Shown: in pieces, positions 43,594 to 54,672 of the stretch
Position numbering within the stretch: position 1 is the stretch's first letter
Layout: every line of letters begins with the position of its first letter
Assembly (NCBI RefSeq): GCF_902506605.1
Contig: NZ_LR733979.1
Location: forward strand, 2,526,008-2,590,007
Direction of reading: 5' to 3'
DNA: 64,000 bases
DNA from: Sphingomonas sp. AX6
Lineage (GTDB): Bacteria; Pseudomonadota; Alphaproteobacteria; Sphingomonadales; Sphingomonadaceae
Notes under the pieces: model-generated
What the model saw: the letters and a program-made list of their open reading frames with translations, nothing else
Told to the model about the DNA's origin: nothing
Database searches by the model: none
Program-made: the position numbers and the translations under genes

Positions 43594-45846
43594 ATGAGCC
43601 GTCGCCTAATCATCGCGCTAGCCGCCGGTTCGATGCTGGCAGGGAATGCGATCGCGCGTGAATCAGTCTCCGTCGTGCAAGACCGTCCGCCCGTCGCCGA
43701 TACGCGCAAGCGCGCAGACGCGCTGGTCGCCAGGATGACTCTCGACGAGAAAATCGCGCTCCTTCACGGTCTTTTCCCCCCGATGGCGGCGGGCAAGACC
43801 GACGATGAGCTGATTCCGTCGGCCGGACATATCGACGGCGTCCCCCGCCTTGGCATTCCGGTCGTGCGTGAAAGCGACGCGTCGCTTGGCGTGGCAAACC
43901 AAGTCGAACAGCGAAAGGGCGACGTTGCAACCGCCCTGCCCTCGGCGCTGGCGACTGCGGCCAGCTTCGATCCGGAAATCGCCCGCGCAGGCGGCGTGAT
44001 GATCGGCGCGGAGGCGCGCGCCAAGCGCTTCAACGTGCTGCTGGCGGGGGGCGTCAACCTGACTCGCGATCCGTGGGGCGGACGCAATTTCGAATATATG
44101 GGCGAAGATCCGTTGCTGTCGGGCCTGATGGCCGGTGCCCAGATTGCAGGGGTCCAGTCCAACCGGATCGTCTCGACCGTCAAGCATTTCGCGCTCAATT
44201 CTCAGGAAACCGGGCGCATGGTGCTCGATGCCCGCATCGGCGAAGCGGCGCTGCGAATGAGCGACCTGCTCGCCTTTCAGATCGCGATTGAGAAGGGACA
44301 GCCCGCCTCGGTCATGTGCGCCTATAACAAGGTCAATGGCGACTGGGCGTGCGAGAACGACTTCCTGTTGAACCAGGTGCTCAAGCGCGATTGGCAATAT
44401 CCCGGTTGGGTGCTGAGCGATTGGGGCGGCGTGCATTCGTCGGCAAAGGCGGCCAATGCCGGGCTCGACCAGCAATCGGGCCAGGAACTCGACCGCGAAG
44501 TTTATTTCGACAAGCCGCTGCGCGCCGACATTGCGGCGGGCCGGGTGACGATGGCGCGGATCGACGACATGGTCGCACGCTATCTGACCGGCCTGATCGC
44601 GACCGGCGCGTTCGACACCGCCGCCCCCGCAACCGCCCAGCGTATCGATTATGCCAGCAATGCTGAGGTCGCCCAGCGCGCGGCGGAGGCCGGCATTGTC
44701 CTGCTGAAGAACGATCGCGACCTGCTGCCGATCGCGCGAACCGCCAGACGGATTGCAGTCATCGGCGGCGCGGCCGATCTGGGCGTTCTATCGGGCGGCG
44801 GATCGAGCCAGGTTCGCTCGGTGGGCGGTGCGCCGATCGAGATTCCGCTGAGCGGCGGCCCTGCCGCGTCTTTCGTGCGGATCACCTATCACGCCTCTTC
44901 GCCGCTTGCCGCGTTGCGAAAAGCATTGCCCGACGCGCAGATCGACTTCGTCGATGGTCGCAACCTGAACGCGGTGACCGAAGCGGCCCGGTCCGCCGAC
45001 CTCGCCATCGTCTTTGCGACCCAGTGGACGACCGAAGCGGAGGATGTTCCGAACCTCTATCTGCCGCATCAACAGGATGCGCTGATCGCCGCGGTTGCCG
45101 CTGCCCAGCCCAATACGGTTGCCGTGCTCGAAACCGGCGGGCCGGTGTTGATGCCGTGGATCAAATCGGTGCCCGCAATCGTGCAAGCCTGGTATCCGGG
45201 GCAGCGCGGGGGAGAGGCGATCGCCAACATCCTGACCGGGCAGGTCAATCCGTCGGGCAGGCTGCCGATCACCTTCCCAGCCCATGCCGGGCAGCCGCCG
45301 CGCGCGCGTCCGGTCGGTCTCGACAAATTCTCCGACCTGGAAGCGCTGGCCGCGGCGAACCCGGCCAATGCCGGGGCCTATCAGTTGCAAAGCTATCCGG
45401 TCGATTATGTCGAGGGCGCCGATGTCGGGTACCGCTGGTATGAGCGGCAGGGCCAGACCCCGTTGTTCGCCTTTGGCCACGGCCTCAGCTACACCGACTT
45501 TGCCTATCGCAATCCGGTGGTTTCCGGCGGCAAGACGGTCAGCATGACGTTCGACGTCACCAACACGGGCAAGCGCGAAGGCGCGGATGTTCCCCAACTC
45601 TATGTGGCGCAAGAGGGCGCATCGAAGCCAATGCGACTTGCCGCGTTTCAGCGGGTAAACTTGCGTCCCGGCGAAACCCGGCGCGTAACCCTGACCGCCG
45701 AACCGCGGATCGTGGCCGATTACGATACGCGACTGCCCGGCTGGCGGATCGCGGGCGGGCGCTACCGGGTCGCGCTGGCGAAGAATGCCGGCGACCGGTC
45801 GATGGTATCGACGGTAACGCTGGACGCAGCGACGATGAAGCCCTGA
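43594..45846 (+). CDS. Glycoside hydrolase family 3 beta-glucosidase (secreted)
   Basis: A 750-aa enzyme with a signal peptide (MSRRLIIALAAGSMLAGNAI) that removes terminal beta-glucose residues from oligosaccharides in the periplasm. N-terminal barrel: VSTVKHFALNSQETGR, VMCAYNKVNGDWACENDFLL, and the nucleophile in GWVLSDWGGVHSSAKAANAG (Asp276). The alpha/beta sandwich has the Lys/Glu-containing LLKNDRDLLPI, and a fibronectin III-like C-terminal domain (ADVPQLYVAQEGASKPMRLA) closes it. Divergent from the TonB receptor. A perfect hairpin follows its stop. Confidence 0.92.
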   Translation: MSRRLIIALAAGSMLAGNAIARESVSVVQDRPPVADTRKRADALVARMTLDEKIALLHGLFPPMAAGKTDDELIPSAGHIDGVPRLGIPVVRESDASLGVANQVEQRKGDVATALPSALATAASFDPEIARAGGVMIGAEARAKRFNVLLAGGVNLTRDPWGGRNFEYMGEDPLLSGLMAGAQIAGVQSNRIVSTVKHFALNSQETGRMVLDARIGEAALRMSDLLAFQIAIEKGQPASVMCAYNKVNGDWACENDFLLNQVLKRDWQYPGWVLSDWGGVHSSAKAANAGLDQQSGQELDREVYFDKPLRADIAAGRVTMARIDDMVARYLTGLIATGAFDTAAPATAQRIDYASNAEVAQRAAEAGIVLLKNDRDLLPIARTARRIAVIGGAADLGVLSGGGSSQVRSVGGAPIEIPLSGGPAASFVRITYHASSPLAALRKALPDAQIDFVDGRNLNAVTEAARSADLAIVFATQWTTEAEDVPNLYLPHQQDALIAAVAAAQPNTVAVLETGGPVLMPWIKSVPAIVQAWYPGQRGGEAIANILTGQVNPSGRLPITFPAHAGQPPRARPVGLDKFSDLEALAAANPANAGAYQLQSYPVDYVEGADVGYRWYERQGQTPLFAFGHGLSYTDFAYRNPVVSGGKTVSMTFDVTNTGKREGADVPQLYVAQEGASKPMRLAAFQRVNLRPGETRRVTLTAEPRIVADYDTRLPGWRIAGGRYRVALAKNAGDRSMVSTVTLDAATMKP

Positions 45847-45855
45847 CCATGGCCT

Positions 45856-45909
45856 GACGGGCATTGCCGCGCCGCTGCCATGCGCCGATAAGGCGCGGCA
45901 ATGCCCGTC
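45856..45909 (+). promoter_or_regulatory. Perfect 18-bp hairpin that buries the MFS start codon
   Basis: GACGGGCATTGCCGCGCC (45856-45873) and GGCGCGGCAATGCCCGTC (45892-45909) are exact reverse complements with an 18-nt loop. The ATG of the transporter (45901) lies inside the right arm and its AAGG lies at the loop edge. It can act as a GH3 terminator-like barrier, as a translation lock on the transporter, or be a DNA-level binding site. Confidence 0.75.
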
Positions 45910-47145
45910 GCCCCACCTCCGCCTGCGCGTCGTTCGACGGCATTTCTGATGCTGTATGCGCTGGCGAGCGCGGGCGGGGTGATCGCGTATCTGCCGCTCC
46001 TGTCCCTGCTGCTGCCGATGCGGATCGAACACGTGTCGGGCGACGCGCGGCTGGGGGTGTTCACCGCGACCGTGATCATCGGCGCGATCGTCGCCAGCGG
46101 GTCCAACATCCTGTTCGGATGGCTAAGCGATCGATCGGTAGCGCGCGGCCGTACCCGGCGCGGCTGGGTGATCTTCGGTATCGCCTTGTTGTTCCCGGCC
46201 TATATCGCAGCGGCCGTGGCGACCACTGCTGCTGCCATCCTGGCGTCCCTGATCCTGGTTCAACTCGCGATCAACGCGTTGCTGGCCCCGCTGGCGGCGA
46301 TCATGGCCGACGAAATCCCCGATGCGCAAAAGGGTGTGGCAAGCGGAATGCTCGCATTGGGCTCGCCGCTTGCCTCCGCATTTGGCGCAGCGCTGGTCGG
46401 CTTTGCGGTACTGGACGAAACGGCGCGGTTCCTCGCGGTGCCCGTCGCCATTGCCGTGTGCGTGACGCCGCTCCTGTTCACGCGCAGCATCTTCCTGCCG
46501 GATGCGCCCGCATCGCAGCCCCAACGTCGCCTCGCGCGCCGCGATCTGACGATCGCCTGGATGGCGCGGCTGCTGGTTCAGGTGGCCGGAACGGTCCTGC
46601 TCCTGTACCTCTATTATTATTTCGAGAGCCTGGCGTCGGGGAGGATGCCGATCGATACGGCATCGGGGGTCAGTCGGCTGATGACCCTCGTCTATATCCT
46701 GTCATTGCCGCTTGCGGTGGGGCTGGGTCGGATGTCGGACCGCACGCGGCGGCGAAAGCCCATCCTGTTCGGTGCGGCAATGCTCGCGTCATGCGGCCTG
46801 GTTGCGATGGCGGCAGCGACCGAATGGCGGATGGGCGCGATCGGATACGGCCTTTATGCACTCGGGTCGAACGTGTTTCTGGTGCTCCATGCCGGCTTTG
46901 CGATGCTGCTGCTGCCAAGCGCGCAGCATCGGGGTCGCGATCTTGGCCTGCTCAATTTGGCCAACACCGCGCCGTCGCTGATCGGACCGGCGATCGCCTG
47001 GATGCTGGCAACTCCCAACGACTTCACCCCCGCCATGCTGGCGCTCGCGATCCTGACCCTGCTCGGCGGCTTTGCGATTTTGGGCGTGCGGAGCGAAGAG
47101 CGCGCGTTACCGCAGCACGCACCTTCGCCGACGACGACGCCCTGA
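45901..47145 (+). CDS. Major facilitator superfamily sugar transporter
   Basis: A 414-aa inner-membrane protein with about twelve hydrophobic segments (e.g. MLYALASAGGVIAYLPLLSL; GWVIFGIALLFPAYIAAAVA; MTLVYILSLPLAVGLGRMSD) and an MFS loop-2 signature FGWLSDRSVARGRTRRGW. The substrate is inferred as the mono- or disaccharide released by the local glycosidases. The ATG at 45901 lies within a strong hairpin; an alternative start at an internal ATG (45949) would remove the N-terminal 16 residues, leaving the first membrane segment intact. It converges with GH16 (4 nt apart). Confidence 0.85.
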   Translation: MPVAPPPPARRSTAFLMLYALASAGGVIAYLPLLSLLLPMRIEHVSGDARLGVFTATVIIGAIVASGSNILFGWLSDRSVARGRTRRGWVIFGIALLFPAYIAAAVATTAAAILASLILVQLAINALLAPLAAIMADEIPDAQKGVASGMLALGSPLASAFGAALVGFAVLDETARFLAVPVAIAVCVTPLLFTRSIFLPDAPASQPQRRLARRDLTIAWMARLLVQVAGTVLLLYLYYYFESLASGRMPIDTASGVSRLMTLVYILSLPLAVGLGRMSDRTRRRKPILFGAAMLASCGLVAMAAATEWRMGAIGYGLYALGSNVFLVLHAGFAMLLLPSAQHRGRDLGLLNLANTAPSLIGPAIAWMLATPNDFTPAMLALAILTLLGGFAILGVRSEERALPQHAPSPTTTP

Positions 47146-47149
47146 CGCC

Positions 47150-47983
47150 TTAGCGCTCGGCCTTGGCCTCGACCGGCCAGTGGCGCACATAATCGACCGT
47201 CATGCGCATGGGGAACGCCTTGTCGTCGACGCCCTTCTGGCCGCCCCAATCGCCACCGACGGCGAGGTTCAGGATCAGGTGGAATGGCCGGTCGAATGGC
47301 CACGCGCCCTTGTCGCCTGGCATGTCGTTGGTCACCCGCATGTGCGCGCGGCCGTCGATGCCGATCGTGATCGCGTCGGGCTGCCAGTCGAGTTGATAGG
47401 TGTGGAATTCGCTGCATGCGGTCTCGACGCGCTTCTGTGCGCCGCGCTGGGTTCCCTTGGCATGGTTATAGGTGCCGGAATGCAGCGTCGCATGGATGAC
47501 CTTGGGGTCCCAGCCGACCATCTCCATGATGTCGATCTCGCCCATCTCGGGCCAGCTGCCGCCTTCGGGCAGCATCCAGATCGCGGGCCAGGCGCCCCGA
47601 CCGCAGGGCAATTTGGCGCGAACTTCGTAAAAACCATAGCCCAGCGGCTTGTGCGATACGAGCTTGGCGGAGCTGTACGCCTGACCGCCCCAGTCGGCGA
47701 ACATCGCTTTCGACATCGTCTCACGATGCGCCTCGATGGTCAGGGCACCGTTCTCGATCCTGGCATTTTTGGGGCGCGCGACCGCATAATATTGCAGCTC
47801 GTTATTATGCCAGCCTTGCGCGTTGCGCGACGCATCGTACCGCCAGACGGTGCGATCTACGTCTTCTTCCTCGAACTCCTCGGCGAAAGCGGGGGCTGAC
47901 ACGGGCGCGGTCATCGGCGCGTCGACGCCGTAATTCGTCGCGCCAAGGCCCGCCACCTGCAAGGCGAATAAAATGAAGCTCAT
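47150..47983 (-). CDS. Glycoside hydrolase family 16 beta-glucanase (laminarinase type)
   Basis: A 277-aa enzyme with a weak signal-like N-terminus (MSFILFALQVAGLGATNYGV). The jelly-roll catalytic motif is EMGEIDIMEMVG, giving the E-x-D-x-x-E catalytic set at Glu149, Asp151 and Glu154, preceded by GRGAWPAIWMLPEGGSWP and followed by TLHSGTYNHAKGTQRG. The extra residue in EIDIME places it with the beta-1,3-glucanase (laminarinase) branch rather than lichenases (EIDIEF). It should cut beta-1,3 or mixed beta-glucans into the oligosaccharides that the receptor imports. A strong operator-like palindrome lies upstream, shared with the GH3 on the other strand. Confidence 0.9.
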   Translation of the reverse strand: MSFILFALQVAGLGATNYGVDAPMTAPVSAPAFAEEFEEEDVDRTVWRYDASRNAQGWHNNELQYYAVARPKNARIENGALTIEAHRETMSKAMFADWGGQAYSSAKLVSHKPLGYGFYEVRAKLPCGRGAWPAIWMLPEGGSWPEMGEIDIMEMVGWDPKVIHATLHSGTYNHAKGTQRGAQKRVETACSEFHTYQLDWQPDAITIGIDGRAHMRVTNDMPGDKGAWPFDRPFHLILNLAVGGDWGGQKGVDDKAFPMRMTVDYVRHWPVEAKAER

Positions 47984-48052
47984 GTCTCGCTCTCCCGTTG
48001 GTCAGCCCGTTATCGCTCTACCCGATCGGGAGGCATGGACTCGACAAATCAT

Positions 48053-48068
48053 TTGATAACGTTCTCAA
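48053..48068. promoter_or_regulatory. Operator-like palindrome (LacI type), site 3
   Basis: TTGATAACGTTCTCAA is a near-perfect 16-bp palindrome (14 of 16 positions symmetric) centred on AACGTT, in the 130-nt region between divergent GH16 and GH3. It is the strongest candidate operator for the LacI protein encoded at 34374-35429, and resembles known AACGTT-centred LacI-family operators. Confidence 0.6.
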
Positions 48069-48113
48069 CCCGAGTCAGAAAGGGGGCAATAATCGGAATT
48101 AGGGGAGCGTGAG

Positions 48114-50624
<2,511 letters not shown>

Positions 50625-50656
50625 CCCTCGGCGCCGCGCCGCAGCGACGTGACGGC

Positions 50657-51223
50657 GTGTTCGACCCAGGCCATATTTGCACCACCAGTGGGCACCATCG
50701 ATCGACGCGTTGTTGCGATGATCCGCCATCGGCGCTGGAGACGATTGCCGCGTTCGACCGTCGGTTTCCGACCGACGAACACTGCCTCGAACGATTGTTT
50801 CAGGTCCGGTTCGGCGGCGGGTTCGATTGTCCGCGATGTCGCCGCTCGACGAACTGGCACCGCATACGGGCCGAGCGTGCCTATTCCTGCCAATGGTGCG
50901 GCAATCACCTCCACCCTACGGTCGGAACACCGCTCGAAAACAGCCGCATTCCGCTGCGCTTATGGTTCTACGCCATTCGCCAGCCGGAATCCGCCTGTTC
51001 AAAAATGCTCGTCCGTCAGATGACATCGGCGTTCGGTGTCGCACCCGCGACCGCCCAACGAATCGTTCGTCGCATCAGGGACGCGTCGATCGACTGGGCC
51101 GACATCCTGCTGTCGTCACACGGGCCGGAGCCAAGCGCCCCAACCCGTCGCTCCTCGGATGCGAAACCGCATCCCCTGCAACCCGATCGCATGGGCAGCG
51201 GATTGCCATTGGCTTGGAGGTGA
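50657..51223 (+). pseudogene. IS1595-type transposase zinc-ribbon fragment
   Basis: Residues from about 50710 onward read FPTDEHCLERLFQVRFGGGF, DCPRCRRSTNWHRIRAERAY, SCQWCGNHLHPTVGTPLENS and RIPLRLWFYAIRQ, matching the N-terminal zinc-ribbon of IS1595/ISXO2 transposases with its two CxxC pairs. The DDE catalytic domain is missing; a short helical tail (GVAPATAQRIVRRIRDASID) follows to a stop at 51221-51223, directly before the attR-like repeat. The start is unclear: GTG at 50657 is the nearest candidate and no convincing ribosome site is seen. A free-standing regulator cannot be excluded. Confidence 0.65.
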
Positions 51224-51246
51224 TTCGAGCCCAAGCGCGTCCACCA
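51224..51246 (+). repeat. Putative attR (copy of tRNA-Lys 3' end)
   Basis: TTCGAGCCCAAGCGCG then TCCACCA matches the tRNA-Lys 3' end (33507-33529) at 22 of 23 positions (T to C at one). There is no 5' tRNA half beside it, so it is not a tRNA gene. Confidence 0.6.
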
Positions 51247-51341
51247 CTCCCCCCTCATGGCTTGATCACGCCGTTCGCTTGGGTCCGGCGACCGCAAACG
51301 CAATCTTGCGCCGGCGCCGCTTCGGCCACATTGTGGCGTCA

Positions 51342-52733
51342 ATGTCCAATGATACGCCCCTAATCCAGCTTGATCGCGGTCAACCTGCTCGCACCATTCA
51401 TTTGACCGATCCGGCGCATTACGACGCGTGGCTGACGGTTCAACCGCCGCGGCACCGGGCCGCCCTTGTCGCGCAGAAATTCCGGCCTGTGCCGTTCGCC
51501 CATGCCATCCTTCCCGGCGACGCCGCTGAAGACTGGTCGGTCCTGGGCGTTGCAGTCGACACTGAAAATCTGACGCCCTGGTGCCTGGCAAAGCTTGGCG
51601 ACGTGCTACCCGAGGGGCAGTACCGCCTGGCCGAGCGCGATACGGGGGCGTCGACGTTCGGGTGGGCGATGGGTCAGTACCGGTTCAACCGATATCGCAA
51701 GGACGAGGCGCCGCAAGGTCCGCGCATTCTGCTGACCGCCGAGCCTTCACGGATCGCGCCGACGCTCAACCTTGTTCGCGCGACGACCATGGTCCGCGAT
51801 CTGGTCAACACCCCCGCCGCCGACATGGGACCAGCGGAACTGGAAGCGGAGACCGAACGGCTGGCCAAGGCCTATAGTGCGACGCCGACCGTCACGCGTG
51901 GTGAGGCGCTGGCGACCGGCTATCCGATGATTCATGCCGTCGGTCAGGCGGCCACCAAGGGACGCGAGCCGCGGCTGATCGAGCTGGAATGGGGCGATGC
52001 CGCGCATCCCAGGGTCGCGATCATCGGCAAGGGAGTGTGCTTCGATACCGGCGGGCTGGATATCAAGGCATCGGCGGGGATGCGGTTGATGAAGAAGGAC
52101 ATGGGTGGAGCCGCCCACGCGCTGGCGCTTGCCGAACTGGTGATGTCCGAACGGCTGCCCGTACGGCTCCACTTGCTGATCCCGGCAGTCGAAAATGCCG
52201 TGTCGGGTGCGTCGTTCCGGCCCGGCGACGTGCTCAGGACTCGAAAAGGTCTGACGGTCGAGAACACCAATACCGATGCGGAAGGGCGGTTGGTGTTGGG
52301 CGATGCGTTGATCCGCGCCGGGGAAGCCAAGCCCGACCTGATCCTGGATTTCGCAACGCTGACGGGGGCCGCACGCGTGGCGCTCGGCCCCGATCTGCCG
52401 CCGCTGTTTTCGAACGACGAAGTGCTAGCCGAAGCGTTGATCGAGGCCGGCCGGGCAGAGGGCGACCCGGTATGGCGGATGCCACTATGGGATGCGTATG
52501 ACGAGATGCTGAAATCGGACGTCGCCGACATGATCAATGCGCCCGATGGCGGCTTTGCCGGATCGATTACCGCGGCGTTATTCCTACGCCGCTTCGTTCC
52601 AGAGGGCACACCATGGGCGCATCTCGACGTGTTCGCCTGGCGGCCCGTGTTGAAACCCGGTCGACCACGAGGGGGCGAAGCGTTCGGCATCCGCGCGGCG
52701 TGGGCGATGCTGCGGGCGCGCTATAACGCCTAG
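51342..52733 (+). CDS. Leucyl aminopeptidase family protein (M17)
   Basis: The 463-aa cytoplasmic metallopeptidase trims N-terminal residues. M17 signature NTNTDAEGRLVLGDALIRAG, metal ligands in IGKGVCFDTGGLDIKASAGM and MKKDMGGAAHALALAELVM, with the N-terminal regulatory domain of about 150 residues. The ATG at 51342 gives MSNDTPLIQLD; ribosome-site signal is weak. It begins 96 nt beyond the attR-like repeat, so in an island-free relative it should follow tRNA-Lys directly. Confidence 0.93.
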   Translation: MSNDTPLIQLDRGQPARTIHLTDPAHYDAWLTVQPPRHRAALVAQKFRPVPFAHAILPGDAAEDWSVLGVAVDTENLTPWCLAKLGDVLPEGQYRLAERDTGASTFGWAMGQYRFNRYRKDEAPQGPRILLTAEPSRIAPTLNLVRATTMVRDLVNTPAADMGPAELEAETERLAKAYSATPTVTRGEALATGYPMIHAVGQAATKGREPRLIELEWGDAAHPRVAIIGKGVCFDTGGLDIKASAGMRLMKKDMGGAAHALALAELVMSERLPVRLHLLIPAVENAVSGASFRPGDVLRTRKGLTVENTNTDAEGRLVLGDALIRAGEAKPDLILDFATLTGAARVALGPDLPPLFSNDEVLAEALIEAGRAEGDPVWRMPLWDAYDEMLKSDVADMINAPDGGFAGSITAALFLRRFVPEGTPWAHLDVFAWRPVLKPGRPRGGEAFGIRAAWAMLRARYNA

Positions 52734-52770
52734 CAAAGCCCTGCGCCGTTTGGATGAAGTCACATTGCCG

Positions 52771-54522
52771 TCAGGCTGCGGCGCTTTCGTCGACCAGCAG
52801 CTTGCGCAACTCGCTTTTCAGAATCTTGCCATTGGCGTTCCGCGGCAGCACGCCGTCTACAAAATGGACGCGCACCGGCACCTTGAACCCCGCCAGATGC
52901 TTGCGCACCCAGTCCTGCAAGTCCTGCTCGCTCGCGTCTTCTCCGGGGGCGAGGTGGACGACGGCGGCGGGTTCCTCGCCCAGGATGCGGTGGGGCACGC
53001 CGACTAGCGCGCAGTCGGTGACCGCGGGGTGGGCGTAGAGGACGCTTTCGACCTCGATCGAATAGATATTTTCGCCGCCACGAATGATGATGTCCTTGGC
53101 GCGATCGACGATGTAGCAAAAGCCTTCGTCGTCGAGGCGCGCGAGATCACCGGTGCGGACCCATCCGTCGATAAAGGTTTCCGCCGTCGCCTCGGGCTTG
53201 TTCCAATAGCCTTTGACGACCATCGGGCCTTTTGCCCAGAGTTCGCCGACTTCGCCGACGGGCAGTTCGCGGTCGCCGTCGGGCGACTTGATCTTGAGTT
53301 CGGCGACCGGCACGGGAGGGCCGCAGCTGTCGGGGCGGTTGAGATAATCCTCGCCCTGATGGCTGGTCACCGTCGCCATTGTTTCGGTCATGCCCCAGCC
53401 ATTGCCGGGGAGCGCGCCGAATTCCTCATAGATGCGCTTGACCAGTTCGGGTGCGGAAGGTGCGCCGCCATAGGCGATGCTCTCTAACGTCGACAGGTCG
53501 TATTTGTCGCGATCGGGATGTTCGAGGAGCTGCCAGGCGATCGTCGGCACGCCACCGGTGGCGTGGATTTTCTCGCGCTGGATCAACTCCATCGCCTCCA
53601 CCACGTCCCATTTGCGCATGAAGATGATGGTCCCGCCCGCGACCATGTTACCCATCAGGAACGCGCTCGACGCGGTGACGTGGAACAGCGGGATGACGAT
53701 CAGGTTGGTCTTGGGCTCGGGCATCGCAGGCGGCACTTCGCCCCGCCGCAGGATCGCACGCGCCGCGCCGTAACCGGTGGACATGATGTTCGACAGGATG
53801 TTGCGGTGGGTGCCCAGCGCGCCCTTAGGCGCGCCGGTGGTGCCGCTGGTGTAGAAAATAGTGGCGTCATCGTCTGGCTCGATCGCGACTTGCGGCAGGC
53901 CGACATCGTCCAGGCTCGCCCAGCCATCGGGTTCGCCGATCACGTCCTGGATCGACACATGGTCGCCCGCGAGTTCGCCTTTGGGCCAGTTGACGACGAC
54001 CCGTTTCAGGTCGGGCAAGTTCGAGTAGTGCGGCTCGATCACCAGATGGCGTCGGCCATCGACGAACAGCATCTTCGCGCCCGAATCCGCCAAGCCATAT
54101 TCCAGTTCGCGCCCCGTCCACCAGGCATTGAGCGGCACGATGATCGCGCCGATCGCGGTCGCGGCGAAGAACACCACCGGCCATTCGTTGAAATTGCGCA
54201 TGCAAAGCGCGACGCGGTCGCCCTTTTCGATCCCCTGCGCCTGCATCCAGTGCGCCAGTGCGGCCGTCGCGCGGAAGTTCGCCTCATAAGTGACCCGGTG
54301 GCCGTTCAGGATGGTGAATTCGCGCTGCCCGTGGGTGCGGGTGAACATCAGCAGATAGGGAAGCGCCGGCGGCAGGTTCTTCCACACCTTGGTCGTCACG
54401 CCGCGAATCTCGACCTCGTCGATTTCGCACTTCTGCCCCGGCGCGGTCAGAATGCCTTCGATCTGCTGGAGCGACATTTTGGGCCAGCTGGGGTCGAGGG
54501 CGACGAGCGGTTCGGTGGACAC
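52771..54522 (-). CDS. Acyl-CoA synthetase (AMP-forming, class I adenylate-forming)
   Basis: A 583-aa enzyme that activates a carboxylic acid to its CoA thioester through an acyl-adenylate. Motifs: ATP-binding IFYTSGTTGAPKGALGTHRN, NGWGMTETMATVTSHQGEDY, GWVRTGDLARLDDEGFCYIV, DRAKDIIIRGGENIYSIEVE and the catalytic lysine region NANGKILKSELRKL. Chain length preference cannot be read; context (dehydrogenases, thiolase) points to fatty or branched acids. Convergent with the aminopeptidase (37 nt). Confidence 0.93.
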   Translation of the reverse strand: MSTEPLVALDPSWPKMSLQQIEGILTAPGQKCEIDEVEIRGVTTKVWKNLPPALPYLLMFTRTHGQREFTILNGHRVTYEANFRATAALAHWMQAQGIEKGDRVALCMRNFNEWPVVFFAATAIGAIIVPLNAWWTGRELEYGLADSGAKMLFVDGRRHLVIEPHYSNLPDLKRVVVNWPKGELAGDHVSIQDVIGEPDGWASLDDVGLPQVAIEPDDDATIFYTSGTTGAPKGALGTHRNILSNIMSTGYGAARAILRRGEVPPAMPEPKTNLIVIPLFHVTASSAFLMGNMVAGGTIIFMRKWDVVEAMELIQREKIHATGGVPTIAWQLLEHPDRDKYDLSTLESIAYGGAPSAPELVKRIYEEFGALPGNGWGMTETMATVTSHQGEDYLNRPDSCGPPVPVAELKIKSPDGDRELPVGEVGELWAKGPMVVKGYWNKPEATAETFIDGWVRTGDLARLDDEGFCYIVDRAKDIIIRGGENIYSIEVESVLYAHPAVTDCALVGVPHRILGEEPAAVVHLAPGEDASEQDLQDWVRKHLAGFKVPVRVHFVDGVLPRNANGKILKSELRKLLVDESAAA

Positions 54523-54672
54523 GGGGCTGGCTCTCCTGAAAGTTCGCTTCGATGTTCGGGTTTGGCATTTTTGCCGTTGCCGGGGAGGTTAGTGTTGATT
54601 CACCTCTCGCTCAAGGCAATAGAGTTTTGGCGCGCGCGATCAACCGCGTTTGCCAAGATTCGAAACTGGGGT

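Noticed and set aside
51224..51246. A second tRNA-Lys gene
   Set aside because: Only the T-arm-to-CCA 3' end matches; the sequence upstream does not fold into D and anticodon arms.
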